DNA of 64,000 bases, from assembly GCA_016714125.1 (NCBI GenBank), contig JADJNX010000011.1, positions 1 through 64,000 of the forward strand. Reading direction: 5' to 3'. This stretch comes from Ignavibacteriales bacterium (GTDB taxonomy: Bacteria; Bacteroidota; Ignavibacteria; Ignavibacteriales; Ignavibacteriaceae). The translations under genes and the position numbers were made by a program. Under the pieces are notes generated by a model. The model searched no databases and was not told the DNA's origin. It saw nothing but the letters and a program-made list of their open reading frames with translations. Of the stretch, positions 50,501 through 61,700 are shown in pieces. Within the stretch, counting starts at the first letter, position 1, and each line of letters opens with the position of its first letter.

Positions 50501-52628
50501 TGCAGCAAATACTACATCTGTTATGTATAACGAAAACACAGAAGATGAATTAACTCCCGGTAACTTCCTCTTACGGAATAAATCAGGCAACCAATGGCCT
50601 AAAATTTAAGCTTCAGGTTAAATCAGCTCTTACCCCCCCGGTAAGAACCGACTGGTTAACTTCCAACTTCACAGGTACTTCAACAAGCCTCTTCCAAACA
50701 GTTAATCTGCTTGGTGGTATGAGATACTACTGGAGAGTTGTCCTGCTTAATAATGCAAATCAGGTGATGTCTTATTCACCAACAACATATTTTAGCACAA
50801 GTGGTGGAGCAACTATTCCAACTCCCTCCTGGCCAACCAATTCTGCAAGAGTTTACACGAACACTCCTCAACTGAATTGGTACACAGCCGGTTACAGCCC
50901 TGATATCACATTTGATATTGAAGTGCGAGCAGGCTCAAATGTAGCACCCGTAGTCTATTCAAGCACAAATATCACAAACATTTATCATCAGATAACCACT
51001 CCATTAACTGCTGCAACTTATCATTATTGGAGAGTCAGAAGTGTTTATAAAAGAGGAACAGGAGATGTTCAGACATCTGACTGGAGTCCATTCCAAATAT
51101 TCCAACCTTGGGGTGGAGGCCAACTTGTAACTCCTCAGCTCTCGTATCCAATAAATAATGCTGTTGTTTATACAACAGCACCCTATGTTTACTGGTATCT
51201 TGGTGAAGCCGGAACCGGACTTGACTTTTTGTCAGAGTAAGCAGTAGCCCTTCATTTGCTACATATACTGATTTCCCTGCCGGAACCAATCTTTTTGTCC
51301 AACTGGCAAACCTGATTCCCGGAACAACCTATTATTATCAGGTTTTCGCACGAAATGGACTTCTGCAGACCACAGGTTCGTCACTCGGTACATTTTCAGT
51401 TGCCGGTGGAGTCTCAAATGGATATCCTGTACTTAACTGGCCCGTTGGCAATCCAACAGTATATACGACACTTCCTTCCCTCTCATGGTACCTTGAAGGT
51501 TCCCCACTTGGGATTACAGGTTATGTAGTCAGATATAAGGTTGGTTCAAATTCAAGTAACTGGAATTCAGATTATACCGGTACCTTTAATGTGGCAGGTG
51601 CAGGAAATACCTTCTATGATTTTGTAATACCTTTCACTGAAGGACAAGTTGTTTACTGGGCTGTTGCTGCCTCAAACGGTTCAACGCTTTCTACATGGGC
51701 ATCGGATCACTTCACGATTTATAGTGGAACCACTCCCGGTGCACCGGTTCTTTCGTGGCCCGTTGGTAATGCCATTTTGTTTACAGAGGATCCTCAGTTA
51801 AACTGGTGGGTTAACGGTTCAACGAGTGGTATAGCCGGTTATGAAGTTGTTTACAGCTATTCCGATGTTTTTGCAAACGGAGCTACTACAACAGCGTATT
51901 CGACAACCACATCTTTGAATGTTACAGGACTTGTTGAAGGTGCCACTTATTACTGGAAAGTAAGAGCTCACCTTGGTGGTCTTTCCTATGGTGCTTTCTC
52001 AGCGGTTGAATCATTTACGATAAACCCGGGGGCATTTGCACCTGTTACGCCAATCGTTGGTGGACCACATAATGTAACGGTAGCAACTACATCTCCAATA
52101 ATTTCATGGGGTCTGCCTGCAGCCCTGGCAGCCGGATTGAAGTTTGATCTTGAAGTAGCTGAAAATGTTAACTTCACAAACTCATCACTATTCGAGAATC
52201 TGACAGCGACAAATCAACCACTTCAAGGTTTGTCACCAAACAAATCATATTTCTGGAGAGTTAGAACCAAAAACAGCGATGGTGCCTACTCTTATTATTC
52301 AGGAATGGGTAAGTTTTCAGTGATGGATGGCGCAACAGATATCAAAGATATGGCAATTGTTCCTGCTGAGTTTGGTTTGGATCAGAACTTCCCTAATCCA
52401 TTTAATCCTTCAACTACGATCAGATTTGCACTTCCGACTGATGTAAATGTTAAACTTGATGTTTACAACACACTCGGTGAAAAAATTGCAGAGATCGTAA
52501 ACGGACCAATGAGTGCCGGAAGTTATTCGTTTGCATTTGATGCCTCTTCCCTTCCAAGTGGAATTTACTTCTACAGAATCGAAGCCGGCAGCAATGTTGC
52601 AATTCGCAAAATGATCCTGCTCAAATAA
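47590..52628 (+). CDS. T9SS cargo with two LamG domains and FN3-like repeats (tandem copy 2, several frameshifts and a deletion)
   Basis: Signal peptide MKYLRYFLLVSMILLSTYST, preceded by AAGGA. Two LamG/concanavalin-like domains (LTLDGTDDFIRVDAG, SFEVYVDGI; then IKFDGLDEFGQT, WHHYAATYN) fill about 47650-49000. A domain about 49020-49700 shows features of a sandwich fold. From about 49720 it parallels tandem copy 1. Frame breaks are near 47960, 49705, 50575 and 51230 (TTTTT). At 50570-50580 the gene lacks about 58 codons present in copy 1, joined to YGINQATNGLKFKLQ with a frameshift. The sorting domain is LDQNFPNPFNPSTTIRFALP through RKMILLK. LamG domains usually bind glycans or matrix. Confidence 0.8.
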
Positions 52629-52691
52629 GAAGAACTTTATGAGGATGGAAAACTGTCCATTCATCGTATTTAATCGACACTTATAATCATC

Positions 52692-52728
52692 AAAAAAGCC
52701 GTCCCGATTTTTTGGGACGGCTTTTTTT
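52692..52728 (+). terminator. Rho-independent terminator after T9SS tandem copy 2
   Basis: GCCGTCCC (52698-52705) pairs with GGGACGGC (52714-52721), flanked by A-run and T-run, so it could work in both directions. It lies between the T9SS gene and the convergent argF. Confidence 0.9.
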
Positions 52729-52812
52729 ATAACATTATTGATTACTTCTCTATCAAATAAAGCATGAGAAGGAAGTTCATTCAGAAGTCATGACTCGGCA
52801 AACTTCGAAAAA

Positions 52813-52848
52813 AATCCGTGCAATCTGTCGAATCCGTGTAATCCGCGT
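52813..52848. repeat. Imperfect 9-base tandem repeat, four units
   Basis: The consecutive units are AATCCGTGC, AATCTGTCG, AATCCGTGT and AATCCGCGT, each exactly nine bases. The array is short and lies between the terminator and the end of argF. Repeats of this kind recur in intergenic DNA of related lineages in my recollection, but I cannot verify that here. Confidence 0.6.
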
Positions 52849-52882
52849 TCCCTTTCTTCATCAAATCCGCACTTTACCCAAC

Positions 52883-53818
52883 CTACCCCATAACCAAAGC
52901 CATGATGGCCTTCTGAACATGGAGTCTGTTTTCAGCTTCGTCAAATACGATAGAGTTTGCGGAATCAACTACTTCGTTGGTTACTTCTTCTTCGCGGTGT
53001 GCGGGGAGGCAATGCATAAAGAGATAATCATCTTTTGCGTTTGAAACGAGTTTGTTGTTTACCTGGAAGCCGGTGAAGCGTTGATTTCTTTCCTGAGCTT
53101 CTTTTTCCTGTCCCATACTTGCCCAAACATCGGTGTAAATGATATCTGCATCTTTACAAGCTTCAACAGGATCGTTGGTGATTACAACTTTGCTACCCAT
53201 GTAGGCTGCATTTTTCTTTGCATTGTCAACTATCCAGCCCTGTGGTTCATAACCTTTTGGTGATGCACAAGCTATATCCATTCCAACTTTGGAACATCCG
53301 TTGAGGAGTGAATGAGCCATATTGTTACCATCGCCAATGTAAGCAAGTTTTAGACCCTGCAATTTTCTTCTCTTTTCGAGGATAGTGAAAAGATCGGTCA
53401 TAACCTGACATGGATGAAGAAGATCGGTAAGTCCGTTGATTACAGGAATTGAGCCATATTTTGCAAGTCCTTCAACATCTTCATGTTTAAAGGTTCTGAT
53501 CATGATTCCATCGAGATATCTTGAAAGAACTTTTGCTGTATCGCTGATGGTCTCTCCCCTGTTCAACTGTAAGTCGTTGGGTCCAAAATACATTCCGATT
53601 CCACCAAGCTGATAGATGCCAACTTCAAACGAAATTCTGGTTCTGGTTGAAGGTTTTGCGAAGATCATTCCGAGGGTTTTCCCTTTAAGGAGGTGATGTT
53701 CTTCGCCTGTGTAAAGTTTTTCTTTTAAGGTTCTGCTAAGGTCAAAAATCTGATACATCTCTTCGAGTGTCAGATCGTTAATGGAAAGAAAACTCTTTCC
53801 TTTCATATTTACTGCCAT
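52883..53818 (-). CDS. argF: Ornithine carbamoyltransferase
   Basis: 311 residues, the family's usual size. It catalyses citrulline and phosphate formation from carbamoyl phosphate and ornithine (or the reverse). The carbamoyl-phosphate site STRTR appears in KPSTRTRISFEVG (about residue 56), the ornithine site includes HPCQVMTDL, and the C-terminal HCLPAHR motif is present. The gene lies 11 bases after arcC. Neighbouring carbamate kinase suggests a carbamoyl-phosphate-linked ATP role (arginine/citrulline breakdown), although a deiminase gene is not in view. An ATG four codons later is the alternative start. Confidence 0.93.
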   Translation of the reverse strand: MAVNMKGKSFLSINDLTLEEMYQIFDLSRTLKEKLYTGEEHHLLKGKTLGMIFAKPSTRTRISFEVGIYQLGGIGMYFGPNDLQLNRGETISDTAKVLSRYLDGIMIRTFKHEDVEGLAKYGSIPVINGLTDLLHPCQVMTDLFTILEKRRKLQGLKLAYIGDGNNMAHSLLNGCSKVGMDIACASPKGYEPQGWIVDNAKKNAAYMGSKVVITNDPVEACKDADIIYTDVWASMGQEKEAQERNQRFTGFQVNNKLVSNAKDDYLFMHCLPAHREEEVTNEVVDSANSIVFDEAENRLHVQKAIMALVMG

Positions 53819-53829
53819 ATTGTTATCCG

Positions 53830-54774
53830 TTAATTTGCAATTATTCTTGTTCCCGAATTCGCATTTGAGAGCGATCCGGCTTCTGTTATAACACTTTTAT
53901 TACCGCCTTTTTTGATAAAATAGACGGCAGCTTCCATCTTGGGTCCCATGCTTCCCGCGGCAAACTCACCTTTTTTGATATATTCCTCAGCTTCGTCAAG
54001 TGTGATCGATTCGAGAGCAACCTCATTTTCCTTTTGGAAGTTGAGATACGCATTTGGAATATCTGTGAGAATGATCAGTTCATCAGCATCAATTTGAGTG
54101 GCAAGAACTGCGGACGCAAGATCTTTGTCAATTACTGCTTCAATGCCTTTAATTGAACCGTTTCCATCCAAAACTACAGGAATTCCACCACCACCAACGC
54201 AGATAACTATGTTACCTTCATGGGTGAGTTGTTTAACTATTTCAGCGGATCGAACTCTTAATGGTTTTGGCGAGGGTACAACTCTCCTCCATCCCCTTTT
54301 GCGGGGATCTTCACGGAATTGCCAGCCATTGGCTTTTGCCAACAGGTCGGCTTCTTCCTTAAGGAAAAATTGTCCCACCGGTTTGGTAGGGTTTTTAAAA
54401 GCAGGGTCTTTTCCATCCACTTCCACATGGGTAACGATGGAAATTACCTCTTTTTGTATGTTGTGTTGCAGCAAAAGTTTTTCCATTTGAACTGCAATTA
54501 TATGGGCTATTTGGCCTTGAGATTCGGCAACGCACACATCAAGGGGCATCTTGGGGAGCAAAAATTTCTCGTAACCTGCTTCATTTTTCAAAATCAGATT
54601 ACCCACTTGAGGACCATTCCCATGCGTGATTACAATAGTGTAACCACGCAGGATCAGGTCAACGAGACTCTTACAGGTGTTGAAAGCATTCTGTTCTTGC
54701 TCCCTGATAGTGCCGGATTGATTTCCTCTAAGGAGTGCATTGCCGCCGAGTGCTACGACGGCAAGCTTACTCAT
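53830..54774 (-). CDS. arcC: Carbamate kinase
   Basis: 314 residues, amino-acid kinase fold. VALGGNALLRG at the N-terminus and THGNGPQVGNL near residue 50 are the family landmarks, with CVGGGGIPV and DKDLASAVLA in the middle. It transfers phosphate between carbamoyl phosphate and ADP, making ATP in arginine or citrulline breakdown. It overlaps the upstream GTPase-like gene by 4 bases and is followed by argF. Confidence 0.95.
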   Translation of the reverse strand: MSKLAVVALGGNALLRGNQSGTIREQEQNAFNTCKSLVDLILRGYTIVITHGNGPQVGNLILKNEAGYEKFLLPKMPLDVCVAESQGQIAHIIAVQMEKLLLQHNIQKEVISIVTHVEVDGKDPAFKNPTKPVGQFFLKEEADLLAKANGWQFREDPRKRGWRRVVPSPKPLRVRSAEIVKQLTHEGNIVICVGGGGIPVVLDGNGSIKGIEAVIDKDLASAVLATQIDADELIILTDIPNAYLNFQKENEVALESITLDEAEEYIKKGEFAAGSMGPKMEAAVYFIKKGGNKSVITEAGSLSNANSGTRIIAN

Positions 54775-56088
54775 AGAAGTCCTTTTTCTCTCAGTATCTT
54801 TTCAAGGGTTACAGAACCGATTTCCTGAAGATCATAACCAACTCTTGTGGAAGGTTTATTAAGTTTCAAAATTCTTCCAAGATCGATAGGTGTTCCGATT
54901 ACAACACTGTCGCAATCGCAAGCATTAATCGTATCTTCGAGATCTTTAACCTGAGCATCACCATATCCCATGGCAGGAAGGAGGACACCAATCTTTGGAT
55001 ATTTTACATAAGTGTCAGTTATCGATTTTACTGTCCATGGTCTTGGATCAACAATCTCTGCTGCACCATAATTCATTGCTGCGACTGTTCCGGCTCCAAA
55101 TTCCATCTCACCGTGTGTGAGTGTTGGACCATCTTCAACAACAAGAACTCTTTTGCCTTTTATCACTTCTGGTTTATCAACAGTAATAGGTGATGCACCA
55201 TCAATGATCTGAGCGGTTGGATTTACTGATCTGACATAATTTCTGACTGCCAAAACGTTTTCAGGGATGGCAGAATCAATTTTATTTATAACCACTACAT
55301 CAGCGAGACGAATATTAACATTCCCGGGGTAATATGTTGATTCGTGACCTGCTCTAAGTGGATCGGCTACAGTAATTGTAAGGTCAGGTTTGAAGAACGA
55401 AAAATCGTTATTTCCACCATCCCAAATGATAACATCAGCTTCTTTTTCTGCTGCTGCAAGGATGTCGCCGTAATCAACACCTGCATAAATTACACCACCT
55501 GAAGCTACATGTGGTTCATACTCTTCGATCTCCTCGATTGTACACTCATGAAGTTTAAGATCTTCAATTGTGCCAAATCTTTGCACTCTTTGTTTTTCAA
55601 GGTCGCCATAAGGCATTGGATGTCTTACCGAGACAACTTTTTCCGGCTGCTCTGAGTAGTTCAGCAACCTTTCTTGAGGTTTGGGATTTACCGCTACCTG
55701 TACGAACTGCAACAATTGCGATCACCGGTTTGGATGATTTGATCATTGTCTGGTTGGTTCCGATAAGTGTAAAAGATGCGCCGGCAGCGTTAACTTCGGC
55801 AGATTTGTTCATTACATAGTTGTAGGGTACATCAGAATAAGAGAAATAGACTTCGTCAATCTTCATCTCTTTTATTAGTTTGGTGAGGTCTTTCTCATCA
55901 TAAATCATAATGCCGTCAGGATACAATTTTCCTGCGAGTGAGGCAGGATATTTTCTCCCGAAGATATTAGGGATCTGAGTTGCTGTAAATGCTTTTACAT
56001 TATACTCTTCCTTATCCCTAAAGAATGTATTAAAGTTGTGAAAGTCTCTTCCTGCGGCTCCCATAATAAGGATGTTTTTCCGCTCCAT
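54771..56088 (-). CDS. Cyclic 2,3-diphosphoglycerate-synthetase-like GTPase (COG2403, frameshifted)
   Basis: About 439 residues restored, which matches the family. The first frame has a Rossmann-like start (NILIMGAAGRDFHNFN) and the P-loop RTGSGKSQTSRK (about residue 135). It runs on to AAGK. The continuation KVVSVRHPMPYGD is in another frame: one A is missing from the AAAAA run opposite 55638-55642. Further motifs are DGGNNDFSFF, VVINKIDSA and VEDGPTLTHG. Archaeal relatives make cyclic 2,3-diphosphoglycerate; bacterial ones are uncharacterised GTPases or acyl-phosphate ligases. It overlaps arcC by 4 bases and follows glmS by 15; GGAG precedes the ATG. Confidence 0.82.
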
Positions 56089-56103
56089 AGATTCTCCGTT
56101 TTG

Positions 56104-57940
56104 TTATTCAACTGTTACGCTTTTAGCTAGATTTCGTGGTTGGTCCACATTTAAGCCTTTTTTCATCGCAATGTGGTACGCGAGCAGTTGAAGCGGAATA
56201 ACGGTCAGGATTGGCATCAGGATCGATCTGGTATTGGGTATCTTAATAGAGTAATCAGCGAGATTATCAATCTGATCATCATTGGTAGTCGCTATGGCAA
56301 TTACTTTACCTTTGCGTGCCTTTATCTCTTCGATATTACTTACAATTTTATCATAAGTAGCATCTTTAGGCGCAATGAATACCACAGGCATATTTTCGTC
56401 GACCAATGCAATTGGACCGTGCTTCATTTCAGCCGCGGGGTAACCTTCTGCGTGAATGTATGAAATTTCTTTCAACTTCAGAGCGCCCTCCAATGCCACG
56501 GGGAAGTTGTACCCTCTCCCTAAATAAAGGAAGTTTGTGGCATTTTTGAATTGTTCAGCTATTTCTTCTATAAGTGAATTTTGTTTTAATATCTCCCGTG
56601 CATAGTCGGGAATCTTCTTAAATTCTGAAACCAGTTCAATTCCTTCGGCTTCCGACATCCCTTTTCTTCTGCCAAGAAGAATTGTAATGAGTGCCAAAAC
56701 AACAAGTTGTGAAGTAAATGCTTTTGTGGAAGCTACACCTATCTCAGGACCTGCATGCACATACACTCCTGAATGGCTCTCACGGGCAATAGAACTGCCA
56801 ACCACATTACATACACCCAAACATAGTGCACCCCTTCTCTTGGCTTCTTTAAGAGCTGCAAGAGTATCAGCGGTTTCACCTGATTGAGAAATAAAAAACA
56901 CTGCATCACCGGGACCAACGATTGGATTCCTGTATCTAAATTCACTTGCGTATTCCACTTCAGTGGGGATTCTGAGAAATGTCTCAAACATATACTTCCC
57001 TACCAAAGCCGAATGCCATGAAGTTCCGCACGCGATTATCATGATCCGTTTTACATAAAGCAGATGATCGAGCACATTTTCAAGTCCACCAAGCTTCACA
57101 TCACCGGTGTCCATTAATAATCTGCCTCTAATGGAGTTTTTCAGGGATTCAGGTTGCTCCATGATCTCTTTGAGCATAAATGTGGGGTATCCCCCTTTAT
57201 CTATCTCATCAAGAGTCATTTCAATCTGATGAACGACCTTGTTCACTTCCTCTTCATTTGCAATCATTTTTGTAAGATAGTGGTCTTTAAAAACCTCTGC
57301 TATCTCACCATCTTCCATGTAGATAACCTGTTTTGTGTGCTGCAGGATTGCCGCCACATCAGATGCTACAAAATTTTCTCCAACACCAACTCCAAGAACC
57401 AGTGGTGAACCCTTTTTTGCAGCTATAATTCTGTCAGGTTCTGCGGTGTAGAGGACTGCGATTCCGTATGTTCCCTCCACTTCATTTAGTCCCCGGCGAA
57501 CCGCTTCAAATAAAGTATAGCCCGCTTTTAAATAGGTATCAAAAAGATGCGCGAGCACTTCTGTATCGGTGGCACTTTTAAAAGTGTAGCCAAGCTTTTT
57601 TAACCCTGTTTTAAGGGTTGAATAGTTTTCTATAATTCCATTATGGATAAGCACAAGGCTGTTATCATTATTGGCATGTGGATGGGCATTCACCTCGTTT
57701 GGCTCACCATGGGTTGCCCAACGGGTATGGCCTATTCCGATGGTTGAGTCGATACCACTTTTATCAATGGCTGCCTGAAGTTCGGCAACTTTTCCTTTGA
57801 TCTTGGTTATTTCAACTTTACCGTCACTAATAACACCTATCCCGGCTGAATCATAACCTCTGTATTCAAGTCTTTTTCAACCCTTCAACAATTACCGGTA
57901 CACAACTTCTGTTACCTATGTAACCAACGATTCCACACAT
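56104..57940 (-). CDS. glmS: Glutamine-fructose-6-phosphate aminotransferase (frameshifted at N-terminus)
   Basis: About 612 residues restored. The protein starts MCGIVGYIGNR with the catalytic Cys2. After VEGLKR the frame breaks at TTTTT (57873-57877); removing one base gives LKRLEYRGYDSAG and GHTRWATHGEPN, the glutaminase domain. Two SIS domains follow (IIACGTSWHSAL, ISQSGETADT, STKAFTSQ) and the end is NLAKSVTVE. It makes glucosamine 6-phosphate for cell-wall sugars. The transcript continues into the cDPGS-like, arcC and argF genes. Upstream there is an AT-rich region and no visible glmS ribozyme. Confidence 0.95.
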
Positions 57941-58040
57941 GGGCTAATCCTGTATTAAAAAAATAATAAACTGAATTTTATAAGATAAATAACTTTAACA
58001 ATATGGAAAACTCTTAAACGCACAAAAAAATATTTTTGAT

Positions 58041-58721
58041 CTATTTCTTACAAACAACGAAGATAATGTAATGATTTTTCTCAGGTACAACCTTTTCAAA
58101 CAGACTGTCAAGTTTCCCGAGAAAACTTCGTTGCATTTCCGATCTGCCAAATGCGCCGGTAAAACCAGCCGTTAAATAAGTAAATGATGAAAATTTTTGG
58201 CATAAAATAGCCGTCTCATCAATAGTTATGTAACGCCAGTATGTCGCCCATTTAATAAATTTTCGTCTCAGGAATGTATGGAGTGGAGATGCAACGAGGT
58301 TTTCGGCGAAAAGGAGAGTTCCACCGGGTTTTAATACCCGATATATCTCGGAGATACCTTTTTGCTGATTCTGAATTGAACGAAGAGCTCCTAAAACCGA
58401 CTTAAACATAACGATATCAAATGTATTATCGGGGTAGGAAAGAGAAGTGAGGTCGGCATTAGCATACTTGATGGCATGTGAAACTCCATATAGTTTATGC
58501 ATCTCCCTGGCTTCCGGTGTTACTCCGTTTAGGTCAGAGGAGATTACATTGGCTCCCTGTTTTGAAAGCCAAAGGGAGAGGCCACCGTGCCTCTCCCCTA
58601 TTGCAAGAGCTTCTTTACCGGCGATGTCCCCCGCATTTTCCAGGAAAAAAGGGAGACATTTTGACCAGTTAACAACATCCCATTCAATTACATCCTGTAT
58701 AAATTGATCACGGGTATTCAC
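58041..58721 (-). CDS. Class I SAM-dependent methyltransferase
   Basis: 226 residues. The SAM motif I region is EALAIGERHGGLSLWLSK (with IGERHGG replacing the usual GxGxG), motif II is VISSDLNG, and motif post-I is FDIVMFKSVLGAL, then LKPGGTLLFAENL. It could methylate a small molecule or a quinone precursor; the substrate is not predictable. It lies 9 bases after the PorU-like gene and 100 bases before glmS, so it probably shares the upstream transcript. Confidence 0.86.
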   Translation of the reverse strand: MNTRDQFIQDVIEWDVVNWSKCLPFFLENAGDIAGKEALAIGERHGGLSLWLSKQGANVISSDLNGVTPEAREMHKLYGVSHAIKYANADLTSLSYPDNTFDIVMFKSVLGALRSIQNQQKGISEIYRVLKPGGTLLFAENLVASPLHTFLRRKFIKWATYWRYITIDETAILCQKFSSFTYLTAGFTGAFGRSEMQRSFLGKLDSLFEKVVPEKNHYIIFVVCKK

Positions 58722-58730
58722 AAAAAGTAC

Positions 58731-61700
58731 CTATTTAACTTTCGCCAGTTTTTCGATCTTTGTTTTTGTTTTGTCTTTGTATTTTGTAATCAATTTATAA
58801 AGATAAACACCATTCGCAATTTCATCTCCATCAGCATCGCGGCCATCCCAATAAAATTTATTCAACCCGATTTGCATCAAAGAAGATGGGACATCAATTT
58901 CTTTGATGAGTCTTCCGGCAATGGTAAATATCTTAATTTTAACCTCATCTGGCAAGGTGCTTCCCCTCAACTCAAATGTGAACCAGGTTTCCTCTTTAAA
59001 AGGATTTGGATAATTGTAGATCTGCTCAATTTCATCTTTGTCATAAACAAAAAATTGATATTTCTGTGCCACACTACTGTAAGGAATGTCGGAAGCATCT
59101 TTTGTGAACACTTCAATAGTTTGTTTCCCTTGTTTAAACAGTGGTTTCCAACTGATATACAGTTTTGAGTTGGGATATGGAGTGTAGGAGAATTGAACAC
59201 TGTCTTTCACAAAGCCGACCGGTTTGCCATTGTGGACTATACTCAATCTTGTAGTATCCAACGGCAACGGACTATTGTCTGTGAGATAAATCTCGATTAG
59301 AGGACTATTGGAAATGATATCACCATTGATGATCTCCTTTCCATCAAAAGTCAACTTAAAATCGGGTTTAATGCTATCTCTCGCCACATAAAAACTGTCC
59401 GCACCAAGGTTGTTAAAAGTGTACATCTCACTGCCATTCATCGTAACAACAGCTTTTATTTTGTTGTGAAATACAATTTTTGAAGTGTTAATTTTATGTT
59501 TCACAGTGTAAAAAGTATCAGCCGGAATTTTAAACTTGGCAGTGTAGTAGGGTGCGTTGGCAGCATCAAGATAAAACTGCGCGGTACATGTGTCAGAATC
59601 AGCTTTTCCAACATTTGTAACCTTCAAATCCACGTTTATATCAAAACCTTGCATCAAACTATCCGGATAGAAAGTGAAATCGTTGTTCGAAATCGTAATT
59701 TCGGGCAGACCTGTTTCTGCTTCAAAAGCCACCTTTTTCAGATAGATGGGATTTGTTGTTGAAAGTGATGAATCTGTAAATGTAAAGAATGCTTTCAGTT
59801 TTGGATATAACGACTCATCCAACTGATTAAGTTGAAGAGGTGAAGGGACATTTACAGCAAGAGTATCCCATTTGAGGGTCTGGCTGTTAAATCCTGCTAC
59901 TGAAGCTGAAAATTTGGCTAAAGTAAATTCTTCCATTCTCTTACGGGTCCAACCTCGGTTGAAGCTACATCTCCCTGGGCATCAAAATAATAACCGGAAA
60001 ACACCCCGATTCCTTTTACCAGATCACTCCCTCGAATATAATTTGAGGCAACCACTTCATCTCTCAGAATATCATAATACCATGAAGAAAATTGTTTTTG
60101 TAATCCTGATCCGGGCAGTACTGTAAACCACTCACCGAGGTATGTTCCATCATTGATTTTGAAGGCACTCATGAAGCCGGAATTAAAATTTTCGGTTACA
60201 TACAAGATATCATTAACCACAAAAAAAGCCGCTTATCCATCCTTCCTGATAAGATTCCAATGAAGGATAAACATATTCTCTTATGAGTTCAAAGTTGTTT
60301 TCTGACTCAAAAACTCTTAGGGCATAAACATTTTTACCTTGAAGATTTTTAATTGCAAGATTATAAAGTTTGCTGCCACTTGATGAAATAAGAAATTTCC
60401 CGTTTCTGGCTGTTGCAGTTTCAAGGTCAATCAGGCTATCAGGTATCATAACAGTATCCATCTCACCTGTTGACGGGGATAATCTAAGGAGGTAGGCAGG
60501 ACTCTCTTGAGGGATATATATTTTATCCTTTATGGCTGTTATCTGTAATCTGATTTGCTCATAAAAATTAGGAACAACTCCATAATACTCACCCCTTGTT
60601 GTACCATTGTTCCCTGTTCCAACAATATGAATCTCCGATTTTCCCTCGGGATTATTTTGGTAAGCGCTGAACCAGTATTCCGCCAGATAATAATAGGTAC
60701 CGTCACCAGTGAAACAATTTAATGCGATGGTGTCCAGTTCAGAAACTGAAGTAAGGTCAATTTTATACTTAAGCCGTGATAGTTGCGGTTTAGGTATGTT
60801 AAGTGAAGTGTTGAGAATAAGACCATTAAACTGATTTGAAAAATATACATTCTCAGTTTCAAAAAGTCGTAACTGTGTACCTGAATAGGTAAAACCTTCA
60901 ACCGGCGGATCGACCGTATTAAATGTTCGTGTTGACGACCACCTGCCCAGATTGTTACCATCTATAATTCTTGCTCTCCAGAAAAACCGGCCGGGATTAA
61001 GGGTTGTATTTTTGTAAGATAACAAACCATCAATACCGGTAAGATTTCCGCTATTAACAAGAGGTGATACAAAACTGAAAGATGTGTCAAACTCAACCTG
61101 ATAACTAAAATTCCTGTTAATGTAGTAGCCGATATCAGAAATTTTTATTTCTGGAGTCTGAAGAGCAGTGAATCCGTCCTCAGGTGATATGAGGCTCGGC
61201 TCGGAAATGTTAAATACAGCAATAACATTCGACGCAATGTTGTCGGAATGATCATCTTCAGGAACCCGATTATCATCATTAATTTCGGCTGTAATTGTGA
61301 TCAATCCACTCTTCTTAGGAATCCAGACGAAATCGGTTGAATCGCTATTACCAAATCCGGGGATTCGTTTGCTTGCAACAATACCGGAAGTATCCTGAGA
61401 AGAAAAACGCAGTGTTACTGTCACACTATCATTTGTTCTGATACCAAAATTTGACATGTTAAGTTTAATTTTAACTGTGTCATCAACAAGAGGATTTGTG
61501 GTTAAAAACTTTAAGTCACTGTTCTCAAGCACAAAATCGGGTTTTTTAGGGAGCACAATTTCCAACCCCGGTTCACCCAGATAGGTTAGAAGTGCAATCT
61601 GGTTGATATAATAACCAACGGGAGGAGTTCTTACTTTTGAAGCGAGAATTGCTTTTCCCGAGATTGTGTTTTTCAGGTTAAATACTTCATCAAAAAAGAT

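Noticed and set aside
52813..52848. CRISPR array
   Set aside because: Unit length is 9 bases with no spacers and no cas genes anywhere in the window.
57941..58040. glmS ribozyme upstream of glmS
   Set aside because: Only about 100 AT-rich bases lie between glmS and the methyltransferase, with no pseudoknot core or conserved ribozyme segments.
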